Assembly: GCF_000186445.1 (NCBI RefSeq)
Contig: NZ_GL636070.1
Coordinates: forward strand, 927,377 to 981,342
Reading direction: 5' to 3'
Source: Streptococcus agalactiae ATCC 13813
Lineage (GTDB): Bacteria; Bacillota; Bacilli; Lactobacillales; Streptococcaceae
DNA length: 53,966 nt
Shown here: positions 44,684-53,841 of the stretch, piece by piece
Numbering within the stretch: the stretch's first letter is position 1
Layout: every line of letters begins with the position of its first letter
The notes under the pieces: generated by a model
Database searches by the model: none
What the model saw: the letters and a program-made list of their open reading frames with translations, nothing else
Told to the model about the DNA's origin: nothing
Translations under genes and position numbers: made by a program

Positions 44684-46329
44684 AGTTTAAGGCTATCTAT
44701 TTTTTCTTGTGTGGGAGTGACTCGTAAGGTTTTTTGACCAGTGTAAGTTACAAAACCTGGCTTAGTACCACTTGGTTTATTGAGTTTTTTTGCTTCAATC
44801 ATGTCTACTTGAACAAGATTGGAGAGACGAGCTTTAGAGTAATAAGCAGCTAACTCGGCGGCATCTGTCTTAACCTCGTCACTTGGATTGAGGTTATCCC
44901 GAATTAACACATGACTTCCGGGGATATCCTTGGCATGAAACCACAACTCCCCTTTACGAGCCATTTTAAATGTTAACTCGTCATTTTGGAGATTATTACG
45001 TCCCACCATAATAATAGTCTTGCCATCGGATGCTAAATATTGTTCAGGTTTTTTGCGCTTATGTTGTTTATCATGTGCGCGTCGCTTAATAAATCCAGTT
45101 TCAACAAGTTCTTCACGAATATCATTGATATCTTCCATAGAAGCATGATTTAGCGATGTTTCAACAGATTCAAGGTAGGTGATTGTATTTTCCGTATCTG
45201 AAATAATTCCTTTTAAATGTTTTACAGCTTCTTTTAATTTTTGATATTTTTTAAAGTAGCGTTGGGCATTTTGGTTGGGTGTTAAAGCTCGATCAAGTGA
45301 AATCTCAATGGTTTGGTTGGTGTAATAATTATCAAGCACAACGACATCTTGATTATTTGGTACCATAGAGAGATAGGTAGTTAGAAGCTCTCCTTTTTGG
45401 CGAAACTCCTCTGCATTTTCAGTAGCTAGAAGTTCGTCTTGTTGCTTAGCTAGTTTTTTGATATTTTTCTCTAACTCACTTTGAACACGGTGGATGAGGT
45501 CACTAGCTTGCTGTGCTATGCGATCTTTTTCAGCCTTCTCTTGGTAGTAATAATCTAACAATTGTCCAAGAGACTGAAATGTTTCGTGACTGCTTGAGAA
45601 TTGGACAGCGGAAAAGGATTTTTCTGTTAGGCTGGGATAATATTCTCTCGAAAAGAATTGACGAAAATCGTTAAGTTTATTGTCTTTCAAACAGTGAGAT
45701 AATTCTAGCGCAGTATCGCGTCCTAAACCTTGGAAGAGCTGTTGGAGGTTTTTAGGGCTTAGATCATTGGTTTGAAGCAGCTCAAATAGGGTTTGATCAG
45801 AAACATCAAAAGGATTGATTGCTTTTGTTTTGGGTGGGGCAATGTAAGTCGAACCAGGAAGGATAGTACGATAGGAGTTTTGTGAGAAACCAACATGCTT
45901 AATTGATTCAATAATTTTATGTTCATTTTTATCAATCAAGATAATGTTACTGTGTTTTCCCATGATTTCAACAACAAGTGTTGCTTTAATGTGATCACCG
46001 ATTTCGTTTTTATTAGACACGACGATTTCTAATATACGGTCATTTTCAATTTGTTGAATGGTTTCAATCACTGCACCTTGCAAATACTTTCTCATGATCA
46101 TTGTAAAAGTATTTGGATTTTGAGGATTTTGGAAATTTGCTTCGGTAGTTTGGATACGTCCAAATACAGGATGAGCAGATAGGAGTAGTTTATAGTTGCG
46201 ACGATTGTTGCGTATTGTTAATACCAATTCATGGTCAAAAGGTTGGTTAACTTTTTGGATACGTCCTTTTTTAATCTGTTCTTGTAATTCATTTGTGAGG
46301 TGATGTAAAAAAAATCCATCAAAAGACAT
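44674..46329 (-). CDS. rqcH: RqcH (NFACT protein; formerly fibronectin-binding protein FbpA/PavA)
   Basis: 551 residues. The NFACT-N domain begins MSFDGFFLHHLTNEL and contains the conserved D97-R98 pair (ENDRIL) used in tRNA(Ala) recruitment. A helix-hairpin-helix region and a long coiled coil (about 290-400) follow. NFACT-R (DGKTIIMVGRNNLQNDELTF and ARKGELWFHAKDIPGSHVLI) closes the protein. RqcH adds C-terminal alanine tails to nascent chains on split 50S ribosomes (ribosome quality control). Older literature describes streptococcal homologues as adhesins; there is no signal peptide here. AGGGGGA precedes the ATG. Confidence 0.94.
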   Translation of the reverse strand: MSFDGFFLHHLTNELQEQIKKGRIQKVNQPFDHELVLTIRNNRRNYKLLLSAHPVFGRIQTTEANFQNPQNPNTFTMIMRKYLQGAVIETIQQIENDRILEIVVSNKNEIGDHIKATLVVEIMGKHSNIILIDKNEHKIIESIKHVGFSQNSYRTILPGSTYIAPPKTKAINPFDVSDQTLFELLQTNDLSPKNLQQLFQGLGRDTALELSHCLKDNKLNDFRQFFSREYYPSLTEKSFSAVQFSSSHETFQSLGQLLDYYYQEKAEKDRIAQQASDLIHRVQSELEKNIKKLAKQQDELLATENAEEFRQKGELLTTYLSMVPNNQDVVVLDNYYTNQTIEISLDRALTPNQNAQRYFKKYQKLKEAVKHLKGIISDTENTITYLESVETSLNHASMEDINDIREELVETGFIKRRAHDKQHKRKKPEQYLASDGKTIIMVGRNNLQNDELTFKMARKGELWFHAKDIPGSHVLIRDNLNPSDEVKTDAAELAAYYSKARLSNLVQVDMIEAKKLNKPSGTKPGFVTYTGQKTLRVTPTQEKIDSLKLKK

Positions 46330-46412
46330 GGCGTCCCCCTTATTCTAAAAATTATAGCTTATTTATTATACCATAGGCTGAGCTAAAAATATTTTTTTAT
46401 AACGCAAAAGGC

Positions 46413-46440
46413 TTGCAATTTTCAGAATATAGTATATAAT
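46413..46440 (+). promoter_or_regulatory. Promoter of the Trp leader/transporter operon
   Basis: -35 TTGCAA (46413-46418), a 16-base spacer and -10 TATAAT (46435-46440). It predicts a transcript starting near 46447 with a leader of about 240 bases before the transporter genes. Confidence 0.75.
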
Positions 46441-46474
46441 TATAGAAAAATTCATGAGAAAGGATGACTAGTAA

Positions 46475-46519
46475 ATGACTAAAACATTATTTACCAATTG
46501 GCAAAACTGGCGTAGATAA
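46475..46519 (+). CDS. Predicted 14-aa leader peptide with two Trp codons
   Basis: ATG 46475 to TAA 46517-46519 encodes MTKTLFTNWQNWRR, with tryptophan at positions 9 and 12 in 14 residues. AAAGGA lies about ten bases upstream, behind a good promoter. Trp codons are rare, so two this close, in a peptide followed by competing hairpins and a tryptophan-type ABC transporter operon, strongly suggest a ribosome-stalling leader peptide. No published description is known to me. Confidence 0.75.
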   Translation: MTKTLFTNWQNWRR

Positions 46520-46531
46520 AGTTGTGTTTAT

Positions 46532-46645
46532 GGGTGCATAGATACGACTTTTTGGAGTACTTCAAAAAAGTATCTATGCGCTGGTCTAGTCTAACAATAG
46601 AGAGCGCAAGGTAAGTTATTTATCAGGCGCTTTTTCTTTTGCGCT
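46532..46645 (+). promoter_or_regulatory. Predicted transcription attenuator with mutually exclusive hairpins
   Basis: Arm 1 (GCATAGATAC, 46536-46545, extendable to 46533) pairs with arm 2 (GTATCTATGC, 46570-46579, extendable to 46582). Arm 2's GCGCT (46578-46582), with TCTA (46585-46588), can instead pair with TAGA and AGCGC (46598-46607, arm 3). Arm 3 can also pair with GCGCT at 46627-46631 (arm 4), which is followed by TTTTTCTTTT: a terminator with an inner GGTAA/TTATC stem. Arms 1:2 plus 3:4 would terminate; 2:3 would antiterminate. A further pairing of AGCGCAA (46603-46609) with TTGCGCT (46639-46645) is possible. No T-box motif is present. Confidence 0.65.
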
Positions 46646-46687
46646 AAACTCCAGAAAGTCAGAGTATTATTAAAGTGAGGAGAAAAT

Positions 46688-47692
46688 ATGAAAAATAAAG
46701 GACTGATAGCTACGCTAATTCTATTGACCATATTAGTGGTTGGGGAATTATTTTATAACAAATCAGAAAAACATCTTAATTTATCAGAAAAGCAAGTTGT
46801 TAAAATTGGTATTTTACAGTATGTAACCCATGATGCTTTGGATGCTATTGAAAAGGGAGTTGAAGATGGTCTAGCTCAAGAAGGATATAAAGGGAAAAAA
46901 GTTAAATTAACCGTTTTAAACGCCGAAGCTGATCAAAGTAAAATTCAAGCGATGAGTAAACAATTAGTTAATCATCACAATGATATTTTGATTGGAATTG
47001 CGACACCATCAGCACAAGGTTTAGCAGCTTCGACTAAGGATACTCCTATAATCATGGGAGCTGTTTCTGATCCTTTAGGGGCCAAGTTAGTAACGAATAT
47101 GAAGAAACCAACAACTAATGTTACAGGATTATCAAACGTTGTTCCGACCAAGCAAACTGTGCAATTAATCAAGGATATAACTCCCAATGTTAAACGTATA
47201 GGAATTCTTTATGCTAGTAGCGAAGATAATTCTGTGTCACAAGTAACTGAGTTTACAAAATATGCTCAAAAAGCAGGACTAGAAGTTCTTAAATATTCTG
47301 TACCATCTACAAATGAAATTAAGACAAGTATGTCAGTCACGACCAAAAAAGTAGACGCTGTCTTTGTTCCACAAGATAATACTATTGCAAGTGCTTTTAG
47401 AACAGTTATCGTAGCAGCAAACCAAGCTAATATACCTGTGTATTCCAGTGTTGATACTATGGTTGAACAAGGAAGTATAGCATCAGTAGCGCAGAGTCAA
47501 TATGGCTTAGGGTTAGAAACTGCAAAACAGGCCATTAAAGTCCTAAGAGGGAAGCCGGTTAAAGATGTACCAGTCAAAGTTATTGATACAGGGAAGCCAA
47601 GCCTCAATTTGAAAGCAGCCAAACACTTAGGAATTAAAATTCCTAAGAAGATTATGAAACAGGCAGAAATTACCGTTAAGGTTGACGATTAG
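46688..47692 (+). CDS. trpX: Tryptophan ABC transporter substrate-binding protein (predicted)
   Basis: 334 residues of the ABC_sub_bind (TrpX-type) family. KIGILQYVTHDALDAIEKGVEDGL, ATPSAQGLA, GAVSDPLGAKLV, TGLSNVVPTKQTVQLIKDI, RIGILYASSEDNS and NIPVYSSVDTMVEQGSIASV are the family's ligand-cleft blocks. An N-terminal hydrophobic segment (about 5-24) anchors it. There is no lipobox cysteine, so it is tethered by that helix rather than as a lipoprotein. GTGAGGAGAAA precedes the start. The upstream Trp leader supports tryptophan as substrate. Confidence 0.85.
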   Translation: MKNKGLIATLILLTILVVGELFYNKSEKHLNLSEKQVVKIGILQYVTHDALDAIEKGVEDGLAQEGYKGKKVKLTVLNAEADQSKIQAMSKQLVNHHNDILIGIATPSAQGLAASTKDTPIIMGAVSDPLGAKLVTNMKKPTTNVTGLSNVVPTKQTVQLIKDITPNVKRIGILYASSEDNSVSQVTEFTKYAQKAGLEVLKYSVPSTNEIKTSMSVTTKKVDAVFVPQDNTIASAFRTVIVAANQANIPVYSSVDTMVEQGSIASVAQSQYGLGLETAKQAIKVLRGKPVKDVPVKVIDTGKPSLNLKAAKHLGIKIPKKIMKQAEITVKVDD

Positions 47693-47704
47693 AAAGAGGG
47701 TTTT

Positions 47705-48568
47705 ATGATTATTTCATCAGTTTCACAAGGTTTATTATGGGGGATATTAGGATTAGGGATATACTTAACCTTTAGAATCTTAAAATTTCCAGACATGACA
47801 ACAGAGGGCTCCTTCCCTCTAGGGGGAGCGGTTTGTGTTACCTTAATGAATCAAGGGGTTAATCCTATTTTGGCGACGATTCTAGGCATGCTATCAGGGA
47901 TGTTAGCGGGATTTGTTACTGGTTTACTTTATACTAAAGGAAAGATACCGACGATTTTAGCAGGGATTTTAGTAATGACCTCATGCCACTCTATTATGCT
48001 AATGGTTATGAAAAGAGCAAATCTAGGTTTAAATGAGATTCAAACATTGAAAGATTTTCTTCCGTTTTCAAATGATTTAAATCTTCTCGTATTAGGTTTG
48101 ATAGCTATTCTCTTGGCGATTTCTGCCTTAATTTATTTTCTCTATACACGCTTGGGGCAAGCTTATATTGCAACAGGAGACAACCCTGATATGGCAAAGA
48201 GCTTCGGCATTGATACCGACAAAATGGAAATGCTTGGCTTAATTGTATCAAATGGCTTAATTGCTTTATCAGGAGCTTTAGTAAGTCAACAAGATGGATA
48301 TGCTGATGTATCAAAAGGTATAGGTGTTATTGTTATTGGGTTAGCTAGTATTATTATTGGAGAGGTACTTTACTCTACTGGTTTAACTCTCTTTGAACGT
48401 TTAATTGCTATAGTGGTGGGTTCTATTCTTTATCAATTTTTAATAACGGTAGTAATCGCCTTAGGATTTAATACGAATTACCTAAAATTATTTAGTGCAA
48501 TAGTGCTTGGAATTTGTTTAATGGTTCCTGTCCTAAAAACGAAGATTTTGAAAGGAGTACGCTTATAA
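47705..48568 (+). CDS. trpY: Tryptophan ABC transporter permease (predicted)
   Basis: 287 residues with about eight membrane helices, of the branched-chain/BPD_transp_2 permease type. The opening SQGLLWGILGLGIYLTFRILKFPDMTTEGSFPLGGAV and the loop RLGQAYIATGDNPDMAKSFGIDTDKMEMLGL, which couples to the ATPase, are characteristic of permeases paired with TrpX-type binding proteins. Ribosome site AGAGGG; 12 bases after trpX. Its stop codon overlaps the ATG of the ATPase by one base. Confidence 0.86.
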   Translation: MIISSVSQGLLWGILGLGIYLTFRILKFPDMTTEGSFPLGGAVCVTLMNQGVNPILATILGMLSGMLAGFVTGLLYTKGKIPTILAGILVMTSCHSIMLMVMKRANLGLNEIQTLKDFLPFSNDLNLLVLGLIAILLAISALIYFLYTRLGQAYIATGDNPDMAKSFGIDTDKMEMLGLIVSNGLIALSGALVSQQDGYADVSKGIGVIVIGLASIIIGEVLYSTGLTLFERLIAIVVGSILYQFLITVVIALGFNTNYLKLFSAIVLGICLMVPVLKTKILKGVRL

Positions 48569-49329
48569 TGGTGATGAAAATCATAGAGTTAAAAGAAGCA
48601 ACTGTACAAGTCAGTAATGGTTTAGCAGAAATGAAAACGATATTAGACCATGTTAATTTGAGTATTTATGAACATGACTTCATTACAATATTGGGTGGAA
48701 ATGGAGCTGGAAAATCAACGCTTTTTAATGTAATTGCAGGAACCTTGATGTTAAGCAGTGGAAATATTTACATCATGGGACAAGATGTTACTAATTTATC
48801 AGCAGAAAAACGAGCTAAATATTTATCACGGGTATTTCAAGATCCGAAAATGGGAACAGCACCTAGGATGACAGTTGCTGAAAATTTATTAGTTGCTAAA
48901 TTTCGAGGTGAAAAGAGACCGTTAGTTCCTAGAAAGATTACTAACTATACCGAAGAATTTCAAAAATTGATTGCTAGAACTGGTAATGGACTTGATCGCC
49001 ATTTAGAGACACCTACAGGTTTATTATCAGGTGGACAAAGACAAGCGCTTAGTTTATTAATGGCAACTTTGAAAAAACCAAATCTGTTATTATTGGACGA
49101 ACACACAGCAGCGCTTGATCCTAGAACAAGTGTTTCGCTTATGGGCTTGACTGATGAGTTTATCAAACAAGATTCGTTGACTGCCTTAATGATTACACAT
49201 CATATGGAAGATGCTCTCAAATATGGAAATCGTGTATTAGTAATGAAAGATGGCAAGATTGTCAGAGATTTAAATCAGGCACAAAAAAACAAGATGGCTA
49301 TAGCTGACTATTATCAATTATTTGATTAA
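48568..49329 (+). CDS. trpZ: Tryptophan ABC transporter ATP-binding protein (predicted)
   Basis: 253 residues, a complete ABC ATPase: Walker A GGNGAGKST, Q-loop VFQDPKMGTAPRMTVAENL, signature LSGGQRQAL, Walker B LLLLDEHTAALD (catalytic Glu present) and H-loop MITHHMEDA. The ATG at 48568 overlaps the permease stop by one base, with AAAGGAG ten bases before. It completes the three-gene importer, ended by the hairpin at 49327-49364. Confidence 0.88.
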   Translation: MVMKIIELKEATVQVSNGLAEMKTILDHVNLSIYEHDFITILGGNGAGKSTLFNVIAGTLMLSSGNIYIMGQDVTNLSAEKRAKYLSRVFQDPKMGTAPRMTVAENLLVAKFRGEKRPLVPRKITNYTEEFQKLIARTGNGLDRHLETPTGLLSGGQRQALSLLMATLKKPNLLLLDEHTAALDPRTSVSLMGLTDEFIKQDSLTALMITHHMEDALKYGNRVLVMKDGKIVRDLNQAQKNKMAIADYYQLFD

Positions 49330-49364
49330 AAAGAAGTGAAATGGAAGTGTTTCACTTCTTTTTC
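49327..49364 (+). terminator. Terminator after trpZ
   Basis: AAAGAAGTGAAA pairs with TTTCACTTCTTT around an 8-base loop, then a T run. Confidence 0.85.
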
Positions 49365-49396
49365 TATACACTTTGCAAGAAATTATTTTCAAAATA

Positions 49397-49625
49397 TGAT
49401 ATACTAATAATGCTGTAAATCGACTTGTAGAGACAAGGACCGTAAGTACAAATGGAATGAAAATAAGGACACACTCTTTAATTCATATTCCTATTATTGA
49501 TTAATAAGGTTTTTCTTCAAACCCAAGAAAAGTTACCGATAAATCAATTACTAATGATAATAATTGGACAATTTCTTGTCTGCTTTATAAAAAAGAATTA
49601 ACAAAATTTAAGGAGAAAACTCATT
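49397..49625 (+). promoter_or_regulatory. Promoter and long structured leader of the RNase J gene
   Basis: TGATATACT (49397-49405) is an extended -10, predicting a leader of about 210 bases. Three short hairpins lie in it: CTTGT-AGAG-ACAAG (49424-49437), TTTTCTT/AAGAAAA (49511-49531) and GACAA-TTTC-TTGTC (49566-49579). A 15-codon frame (MKIRTHSLIHIPIID) without a good ribosome site also lies there. No known riboswitch class is recognised. This spacer has no other gene. Confidence 0.5.
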
Positions 49626-51287
49626 ATGAGCGACATAAAAATCATGGCTCTTGGAGGTGTTCGTGAAAACGGAAAAAACCTATATGTAGTAGAAGTCAAT
49701 GATTCTATCTTTGTTTTGGATGCTGGACTCAAATATCCTGAAAATGAACAACTGGGTGTTGATGTTGTTATTCCAAATCTTGATTACTTAATTGAAAATA
49801 AAAAACGTGTTCAGGGGATTTTCTTAACCCATGGACATGCGGATGCTATTGGTGCATTGCCTTATATTATCGCCGAAGTCAAAGCACCTGTGTTTGGCTC
49901 ACCTCTCACAATTGAATTAGCTAAGTTATTCGTTAAAAATAGTACAGCAGTCAAGAAATTCAATAATTTCCATGTGATTGATAGTGAAACGGAAATTGAA
50001 TTTCAAGATGCGGTGATTTCGTTCTTTAAAACGACTCATTCAATTCCAGAGTCAATGGGAATTGTTATTGGGACAAAAGAGGGAAATATCGTTTACACAG
50101 GTGACTTTAAATTTGATCAAGCTGCAAGGAAATATTACCAAACAGATCTAGCGCGTTTAGCTGAAATTGGTCGTGATGGTGTTTTAGCACTTTTATCAGA
50201 TTCTGCAAATGCTACAAGCAATGAGCAAGTTGCTAGCGAATATGAGGTCGGTGATGAAATTAAGAGCGTTATTGAAGACGCAGAAGGTAGAGTCATCGTA
50301 GCAGCAGTTGCAAGTAACCTCATTCGTATTCAGCAGGTCTTTGATGCAGCGGCAGAAAACGGTCGTCGAGTAGTTTTAACAGGTTTTGATATTGAAAATA
50401 TTGTTCGTACGGCCATTCGTATGAAACGCATTCATATTGCTGATGAAAATATGATTATCAAACCTAAAGATATGACACGTTATGAAGATAACGAATTATT
50501 AATCCTTGAAACTGGACGTATGGGAGAGCCGATAAATGGTCTCCAAAAAATGGCGATCGGACGTCATCGTTATATTCAAATTAAAGATGGTGATTTAGTA
50601 TTTATCGTAACAACACCAAGTATTGCAAAAGAGGCAGTTGTAGCGCGTGTTGAAAATCTGATTTATAAAGCTGGTGGCTCAGTTAAATTGATAACACAGA
50701 ATTTGCGCGTATCAGGTCATGCAAATGGTCGCGAATTACAATTATTAATGAATCTATTGAAACCTAAATACCTTTTCCCAATTCAAGGAGAGTATAGGGA
50801 TTTGTCAGCACATGCGGGCTTAGCTCAAGAGGTAGGAATGTCAGCAGATGATATTTATATTGTGAAGCGTGGTGACATCATGGTTCTTGAAAAAGATGGC
50901 TTCTTCCATAGTGGATCTGTTCCTGCTGGAGATGTTATGATTGATGGAAATGCTATTGGTGACGTTGGTAATATTGTACTTCGTGACCGCAAGGTATTAT
51001 CTGAAGATGGAATTTTTATTGTTGTTATAACTGTCAGCAAAAAAGAAAAGAAAATTATTTCTAAAGCTCGTGTTAATACGCGTGGTTTTGTGTATGTGAA
51101 AAAAAGCAGAGATATTTTGCGTGAGAGCGCAGAATTAGTTAATACAACGGTAGAAGATTACTTAAGTAAAGATACATTTGACTGGGGTGAACTTAAAGGG
51201 AAAGTGCGTGATGAGGTCAGCAAGTTCTTATTTGACCAAACGAAACGTCGCCCAGCAATCCTTCCTGTGGTTATGGAAGTTCGTTGA
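49626..51287 (+). CDS. rnjB: Ribonuclease J, probable J2 paralogue
   Basis: 553 residues. The metallo-beta-lactamase part opens [24 protein letters not shown] and [21 protein letters not shown], followed by the beta-CASP domain ([29 protein letters not shown]) and the C-terminal dimerisation part. The zinc motif reads HGHADA instead of HxHxDH, lacking the last histidine, which fits the J2 paralogue with weak catalytic activity that works in a complex with RNase J1. The neighbouring estA gene matches the streptococcal J2 locus, as I recall. RNase J processes and degrades mRNA 5' to 3'. AAGGAG precedes the ATG. Confidence 0.85.
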   Translation: MSDIKIMALGGVRENGKNLYVVEVNDSIFVLDAGLKYPENEQLGVDVVIPNLDYLIENKKRVQGIFLTHGHADAIGALPYIIAEVKAPVFGSPLTIELAKLFVKNSTAVKKFNNFHVIDSETEIEFQDAVISFFKTTHSIPESMGIVIGTKEGNIVYTGDFKFDQAARKYYQTDLARLAEIGRDGVLALLSDSANATSNEQVASEYEVGDEIKSVIEDAEGRVIVAAVASNLIRIQQVFDAAAENGRRVVLTGFDIENIVRTAIRMKRIHIADENMIIKPKDMTRYEDNELLILETGRMGEPINGLQKMAIGRHRYIQIKDGDLVFIVTTPSIAKEAVVARVENLIYKAGGSVKLITQNLRVSGHANGRELQLLMNLLKPKYLFPIQGEYRDLSAHAGLAQEVGMSADDIYIVKRGDIMVLEKDGFFHSGSVPAGDVMIDGNAIGDVGNIVLRDRKVLSEDGIFIVVITVSKKEKKIISKARVNTRGFVYVKKSRDILRESAELVNTTVEDYLSKDTFDWGELKGKVRDEVSKFLFDQTKRRPAILPVVMEVR

Positions 51288-51298
51288 TAGTGTTAAGA

Positions 51299-51325
51299 GG
51301 TTACCAAATTTTGGTAGCCTTTCTT
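51299..51325 (+). terminator. Hairpin between the RNase J gene and estA
   Basis: GGTTACCAA pairs with TTGGTAGCC around ATT, followed by TTTCTT. It is probably a partial terminator. Confidence 0.55.
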
Positions 51326-51343
51326 GCTAGAATGGAGGTTTTT

Positions 51344-52132
51344 ATGGCATTTTTTAATATTGAATATCACTCTAAGGTACTAGGAACGGAACGTCAAGTC
51401 AATGTTATTTACCCAGATGCTTTTGAGATGTCTGATGATAAAATTGATGATTGTGACATTCCTGTTTTGTATCTTCTCCATGGAATGGGGGGAAATGAGA
51501 ATTCTTGGCAAAAACGCACAAATATAGAGCGTCTTTTACGTCATACTAATCTTATCGTCGTGATGCCATCAACAGACTTAGCATGGTATACCAACACAAA
51601 GTATGGGTTGGATTATTTTGATGCAATAGCTATCGAGTTACCAAAAGTTTTGAAACGTTTCTTTCCTAATATGTCTGATAAGAGAGAGAAAAATTTCATT
51701 GCCGGATTATCTATGGGGGGATATGGAGCATATAAAATAGCTCTACTGACTAATCGTTTTTCTCATGCTGCCTCTTTGTCAGGTGCACTTTCTTTTGACT
51801 TTGATTTATTATTCAATAATGGCAACGATAACATTAACTATTGGTCGGGAATTTTTGGCGATTTGAATAACACTGATAACATAGAGCGTCATTCACTAAG
51901 GCGTTACGTTGAGTCTTTTGATATGAAGACTAAATTTTATGCATGGTGTGGTTATGAAGATTTTCTTTTTGAAGCTAATGAAGTCGCAATTGATGAACTT
52001 CGTCAATTAGGTTTAACTATTGACTATTTCAATGATCATGGTAAACATGAATGGTATTACTGGAATCAGCAATTAGAAAAAGTATTAGAATGGCTCCCTA
52101 TTGATTATGTCAAAGAAGAGCGCCTTTCGTAG
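51344..52132 (+). CDS. estA: Tributyrin-esterase-type alpha/beta hydrolase
   Basis: 262 residues of the esterase D/EstA type. The oxyanion loop [12 protein letters not shown], the nucleophile elbow [10 protein letters not shown] (Ser in GxSxG), a late Asp and the closing [21 protein letters not shown] (catalytic His) form the triad. Related streptococcal enzymes hydrolyse short-chain esters and remove acetyl groups. No signal peptide is visible. The ATG at 51344 is fixed by GGAGG six bases before. It sits 56 bases behind the RNase J gene. Confidence 0.88.
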   Translation: MAFFNIEYHSKVLGTERQVNVIYPDAFEMSDDKIDDCDIPVLYLLHGMGGNENSWQKRTNIERLLRHTNLIVVMPSTDLAWYTNTKYGLDYFDAIAIELPKVLKRFFPNMSDKREKNFIAGLSMGGYGAYKIALLTNRFSHAASLSGALSFDFDLLFNNGNDNINYWSGIFGDLNNTDNIERHSLRRYVESFDMKTKFYAWCGYEDFLFEANEVAIDELRQLGLTIDYFNDHGKHEWYYWNQQLEKVLEWLPIDYVKEERLS

Positions 52133-52221
52133 TATTAGCTAAATCGTTGAAATCCAAGTAAAGTCTTGTTATACTAAATCATTAAGTTTTGGGAAATTAG
52201 ACACAGAAGGTGAGATAAAAA

Positions 52222-52932
52222 ATGAGAACACTATTTAGAATGATATTTGCTATTCCAAAGTTTATCTTTAGATTGATTTGGAATATCATTTGGGGAATAT
52301 TCAAGACAGTTCTTGTTATTGCGATTATTTTATTTGGCTTGTATTACTATGCGAATCACAGTCAATCAGAATTTGCTAATCAACTTAGTGACATTATTCA
52401 GACAGGAAAAACATTTTTAAATTTTGCTGACACTAATCAGCTCAAAAATTCCTTTACTAATCTAGCTACGGATAATGTTCATCATTCAGAAAATACCAGA
52501 TGGGATAAAAATCAGGCAACTATCTATATAGCAACTAGAGATTCTGAGTTGGTCTCTGCTTACAAGCAAGCAATCTCCAATTGGAATGCAACAGGTGCTT
52601 TTGTGTTACAAACAACAGACAATCCTAATGCTGATATTATTGCTAAGGATTACTCAGATGCTAAAACACAAGCTGCGGGTGTAGCTGAAACCGAGAAAAA
52701 TGCTTTAACTAATCGTATTTCAAAGGTAACAGTTAAATTAAACACATTTTACCTTAAGAATAAACAGTTTGGTTATGACCATACTAGGATTGTTAATACG
52801 GCCGAACATGAATTAGGACATGCTTTAGGTCTAGGACATAATGATCAACAACATTCCGTTATGCAGTCAAAAGGTTCGCATTACGGCATTCAAGAAGTTG
52901 ATATTCAAACGCTAAAAAACTTATATGCATAA
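52222..52932 (+). CDS. Membrane-tethered zinc metalloprotease (matrixin/metzincin type)
   Basis: 236 residues. An N-terminal membrane segment (about 20-45, IIWGIFKTVLVIAIILFGLYYY) is followed by an extracytoplasmic region and a catalytic domain with HELGHALGLGH (H196, E197, H200, H206), the full metzincin zinc motif, and a Met-turn (SVMQ). RWDKNQATIYIAT and AISNWNATGAFVLQTTDNPNADI match the M10-like fold. It should cut proteins at the cell surface; the substrate is unknown. TGTTATACT (52167-52175) is a likely promoter; GGTGAGAT is the ribosome site. Confidence 0.85.
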   Translation: MRTLFRMIFAIPKFIFRLIWNIIWGIFKTVLVIAIILFGLYYYANHSQSEFANQLSDIIQTGKTFLNFADTNQLKNSFTNLATDNVHHSENTRWDKNQATIYIATRDSELVSAYKQAISNWNATGAFVLQTTDNPNADIIAKDYSDAKTQAAGVAETEKNALTNRISKVTVKLNTFYLKNKQFGYDHTRIVNTAEHELGHALGLGHNDQQHSVMQSKGSHYGIQEVDIQTLKNLYA

Positions 52933-52962
52933 AAAGATGAGCTAAGAAACTCATCTTTTTTG
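52931..52962 (+). terminator. Terminator after the metalloprotease gene
   Basis: AAAAGATGAG pairs with CTCATCTTTT around an 8-base loop, then T6. Confidence 0.85.
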
Positions 52963-53061
52963 TTTGAACACTTATTTTAGGTGATATAAGTGCGTTAGCA
53001 ATAGATTATTAAAAATAAAGAATTTGACTATCGCTACTAACTAAAATGCATAAAGAACAAA

Positions 53062-53099
53062 GAAAATGTTTTCAAAAATCACTTAAAAAATGGTATAAT
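53062..53099 (+). promoter_or_regulatory. rpiA promoter with a weak cre-like palindrome
   Basis: TGGTATAAT (53091-53099) is an extended -10. GAAAATGTTTTC (53062-53073) overlaps the -35 region; it is a palindrome like a cre but has TG instead of CG at its centre. Confidence 0.4.
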
Positions 53100-53169
53100 G
53101 TGTCTTGAGATAGTGTTTTGAATAGACTTATCAAAAATATTAGATAACATTAACTTAAAAGGGGAAAAT

Positions 53170-53841
53170 ATGGACGAACTAAAAAAACTTGCTGGAGTGA
53201 CCGCTGCAAAATACGTTAAAAATGGTATGATTGTAGGTTTAGGGACAGGTTCTACAGCATATTTTTTTGTTGAAGAAATTGGACGCCGTGTCAAAGAAGA
53301 GGGATTGCAAGTCGTAGGCGTTACAACGTCAAACCGTACGACTGAGCAGGCAAGAGGATTAGGTATTCCGTTGAAATCAGCAGATGATATTGATGTCATT
53401 GATGTCACTGTGGATGGAGCAGATGAAGTAGACCCTGATTTTAATGGTATCAAGGGTGGCGGTGGTGCGCTGCTCATGGAAAAAATAGTAGCTACTCCAA
53501 CTAAAGAATATATCTGGGTTGTCGATGAGAGCAAACTTGTTGAAACGTTAGGTGCATTTAAATTGCCTGTTGAGGTTGTTAGATATGGTTCTGAGCGTCT
53601 TTTTCGGGTTTTTAAATCAAAAGGTTATTGTCCTTCTTTCCGTGAAACAGAAGGTGACCGCTTTATCACTGATATGGGGAACTACATTATCGACCTAGAT
53701 TTGAAAAAAATAGAGGATCCAAAGCAGTTAGCGAATGAACTTGACCATACAGTTGGTGTTGTTGAACATGGTTTATTTAATGGTATGGTTAATAAAGTTA
53801 TAGTAGCAGGCAAAAACGGTCTTGACATACTTGAAAAATAA
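53170..53841 (+). CDS. rpiA: Ribose-5-phosphate isomerase A
   Basis: 223 residues, full-length Rpi[18 protein letters not shown] (phosphate loop), [34 protein letters not shown] (catalytic Asp and Glu region) and [10 protein letters not shown] are diagnostic. It interconverts ribose-5-phosphate and ribulose-5-phosphate. AAGGGGAAAA precedes the start. deoB follows 56 bases later, so the pair links nucleoside-derived ribose-5-phosphate to the pentose phosphate pathway. Confidence 0.96.
   Translation: MDELKKLAGVTAAKYVKNGMIVGLGTGSTAYFFVEEIGRRVKEEGLQVVGVTTSNRTTEQARGLGIPLKSADDIDVIDVTVDGADEVDPDFNGIKGGGGALLMEKIVATPTKEYIWVVDESKLVETLGAFKLPVEVVRYGSERLFRVFKSKGYCPSFRETEGDRFITDMGNYIIDLDLKKIEDPKQLANELDHTVGVVEHGLFNGMVNKVIVAGKNGLDILEK

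Noticed and set aside
44674..46329. Reading the NFACT gene as a surface fibronectin-binding adhesin
   Set aside because: It has no signal peptide or anchor; the D97-R98 pair and NFACT-N/R domains indicate ribosome quality control.
46520..46687. T-box riboswitch in the leader of the tryptophan-type transporter
   Set aside because: The conserved T-box antiterminator sequence (AGGGTGG-type) is absent, and a Trp-codon peptide with classical competing arms explains the leader better.
53062..53073. Functional cre at rpiA
   Set aside because: The palindrome GAAAATGTTTTC lacks the central CG that CcpA sites nearly always have, so it was kept only as a weak note.
53079..53534. 151-residue minus-strand frame opposite rpiA
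   Set aside because: It is low-complexity Ser/Thr/Pro translation of the rpiA antisense with no ribosome site; rpiA itself is complete and conserved.
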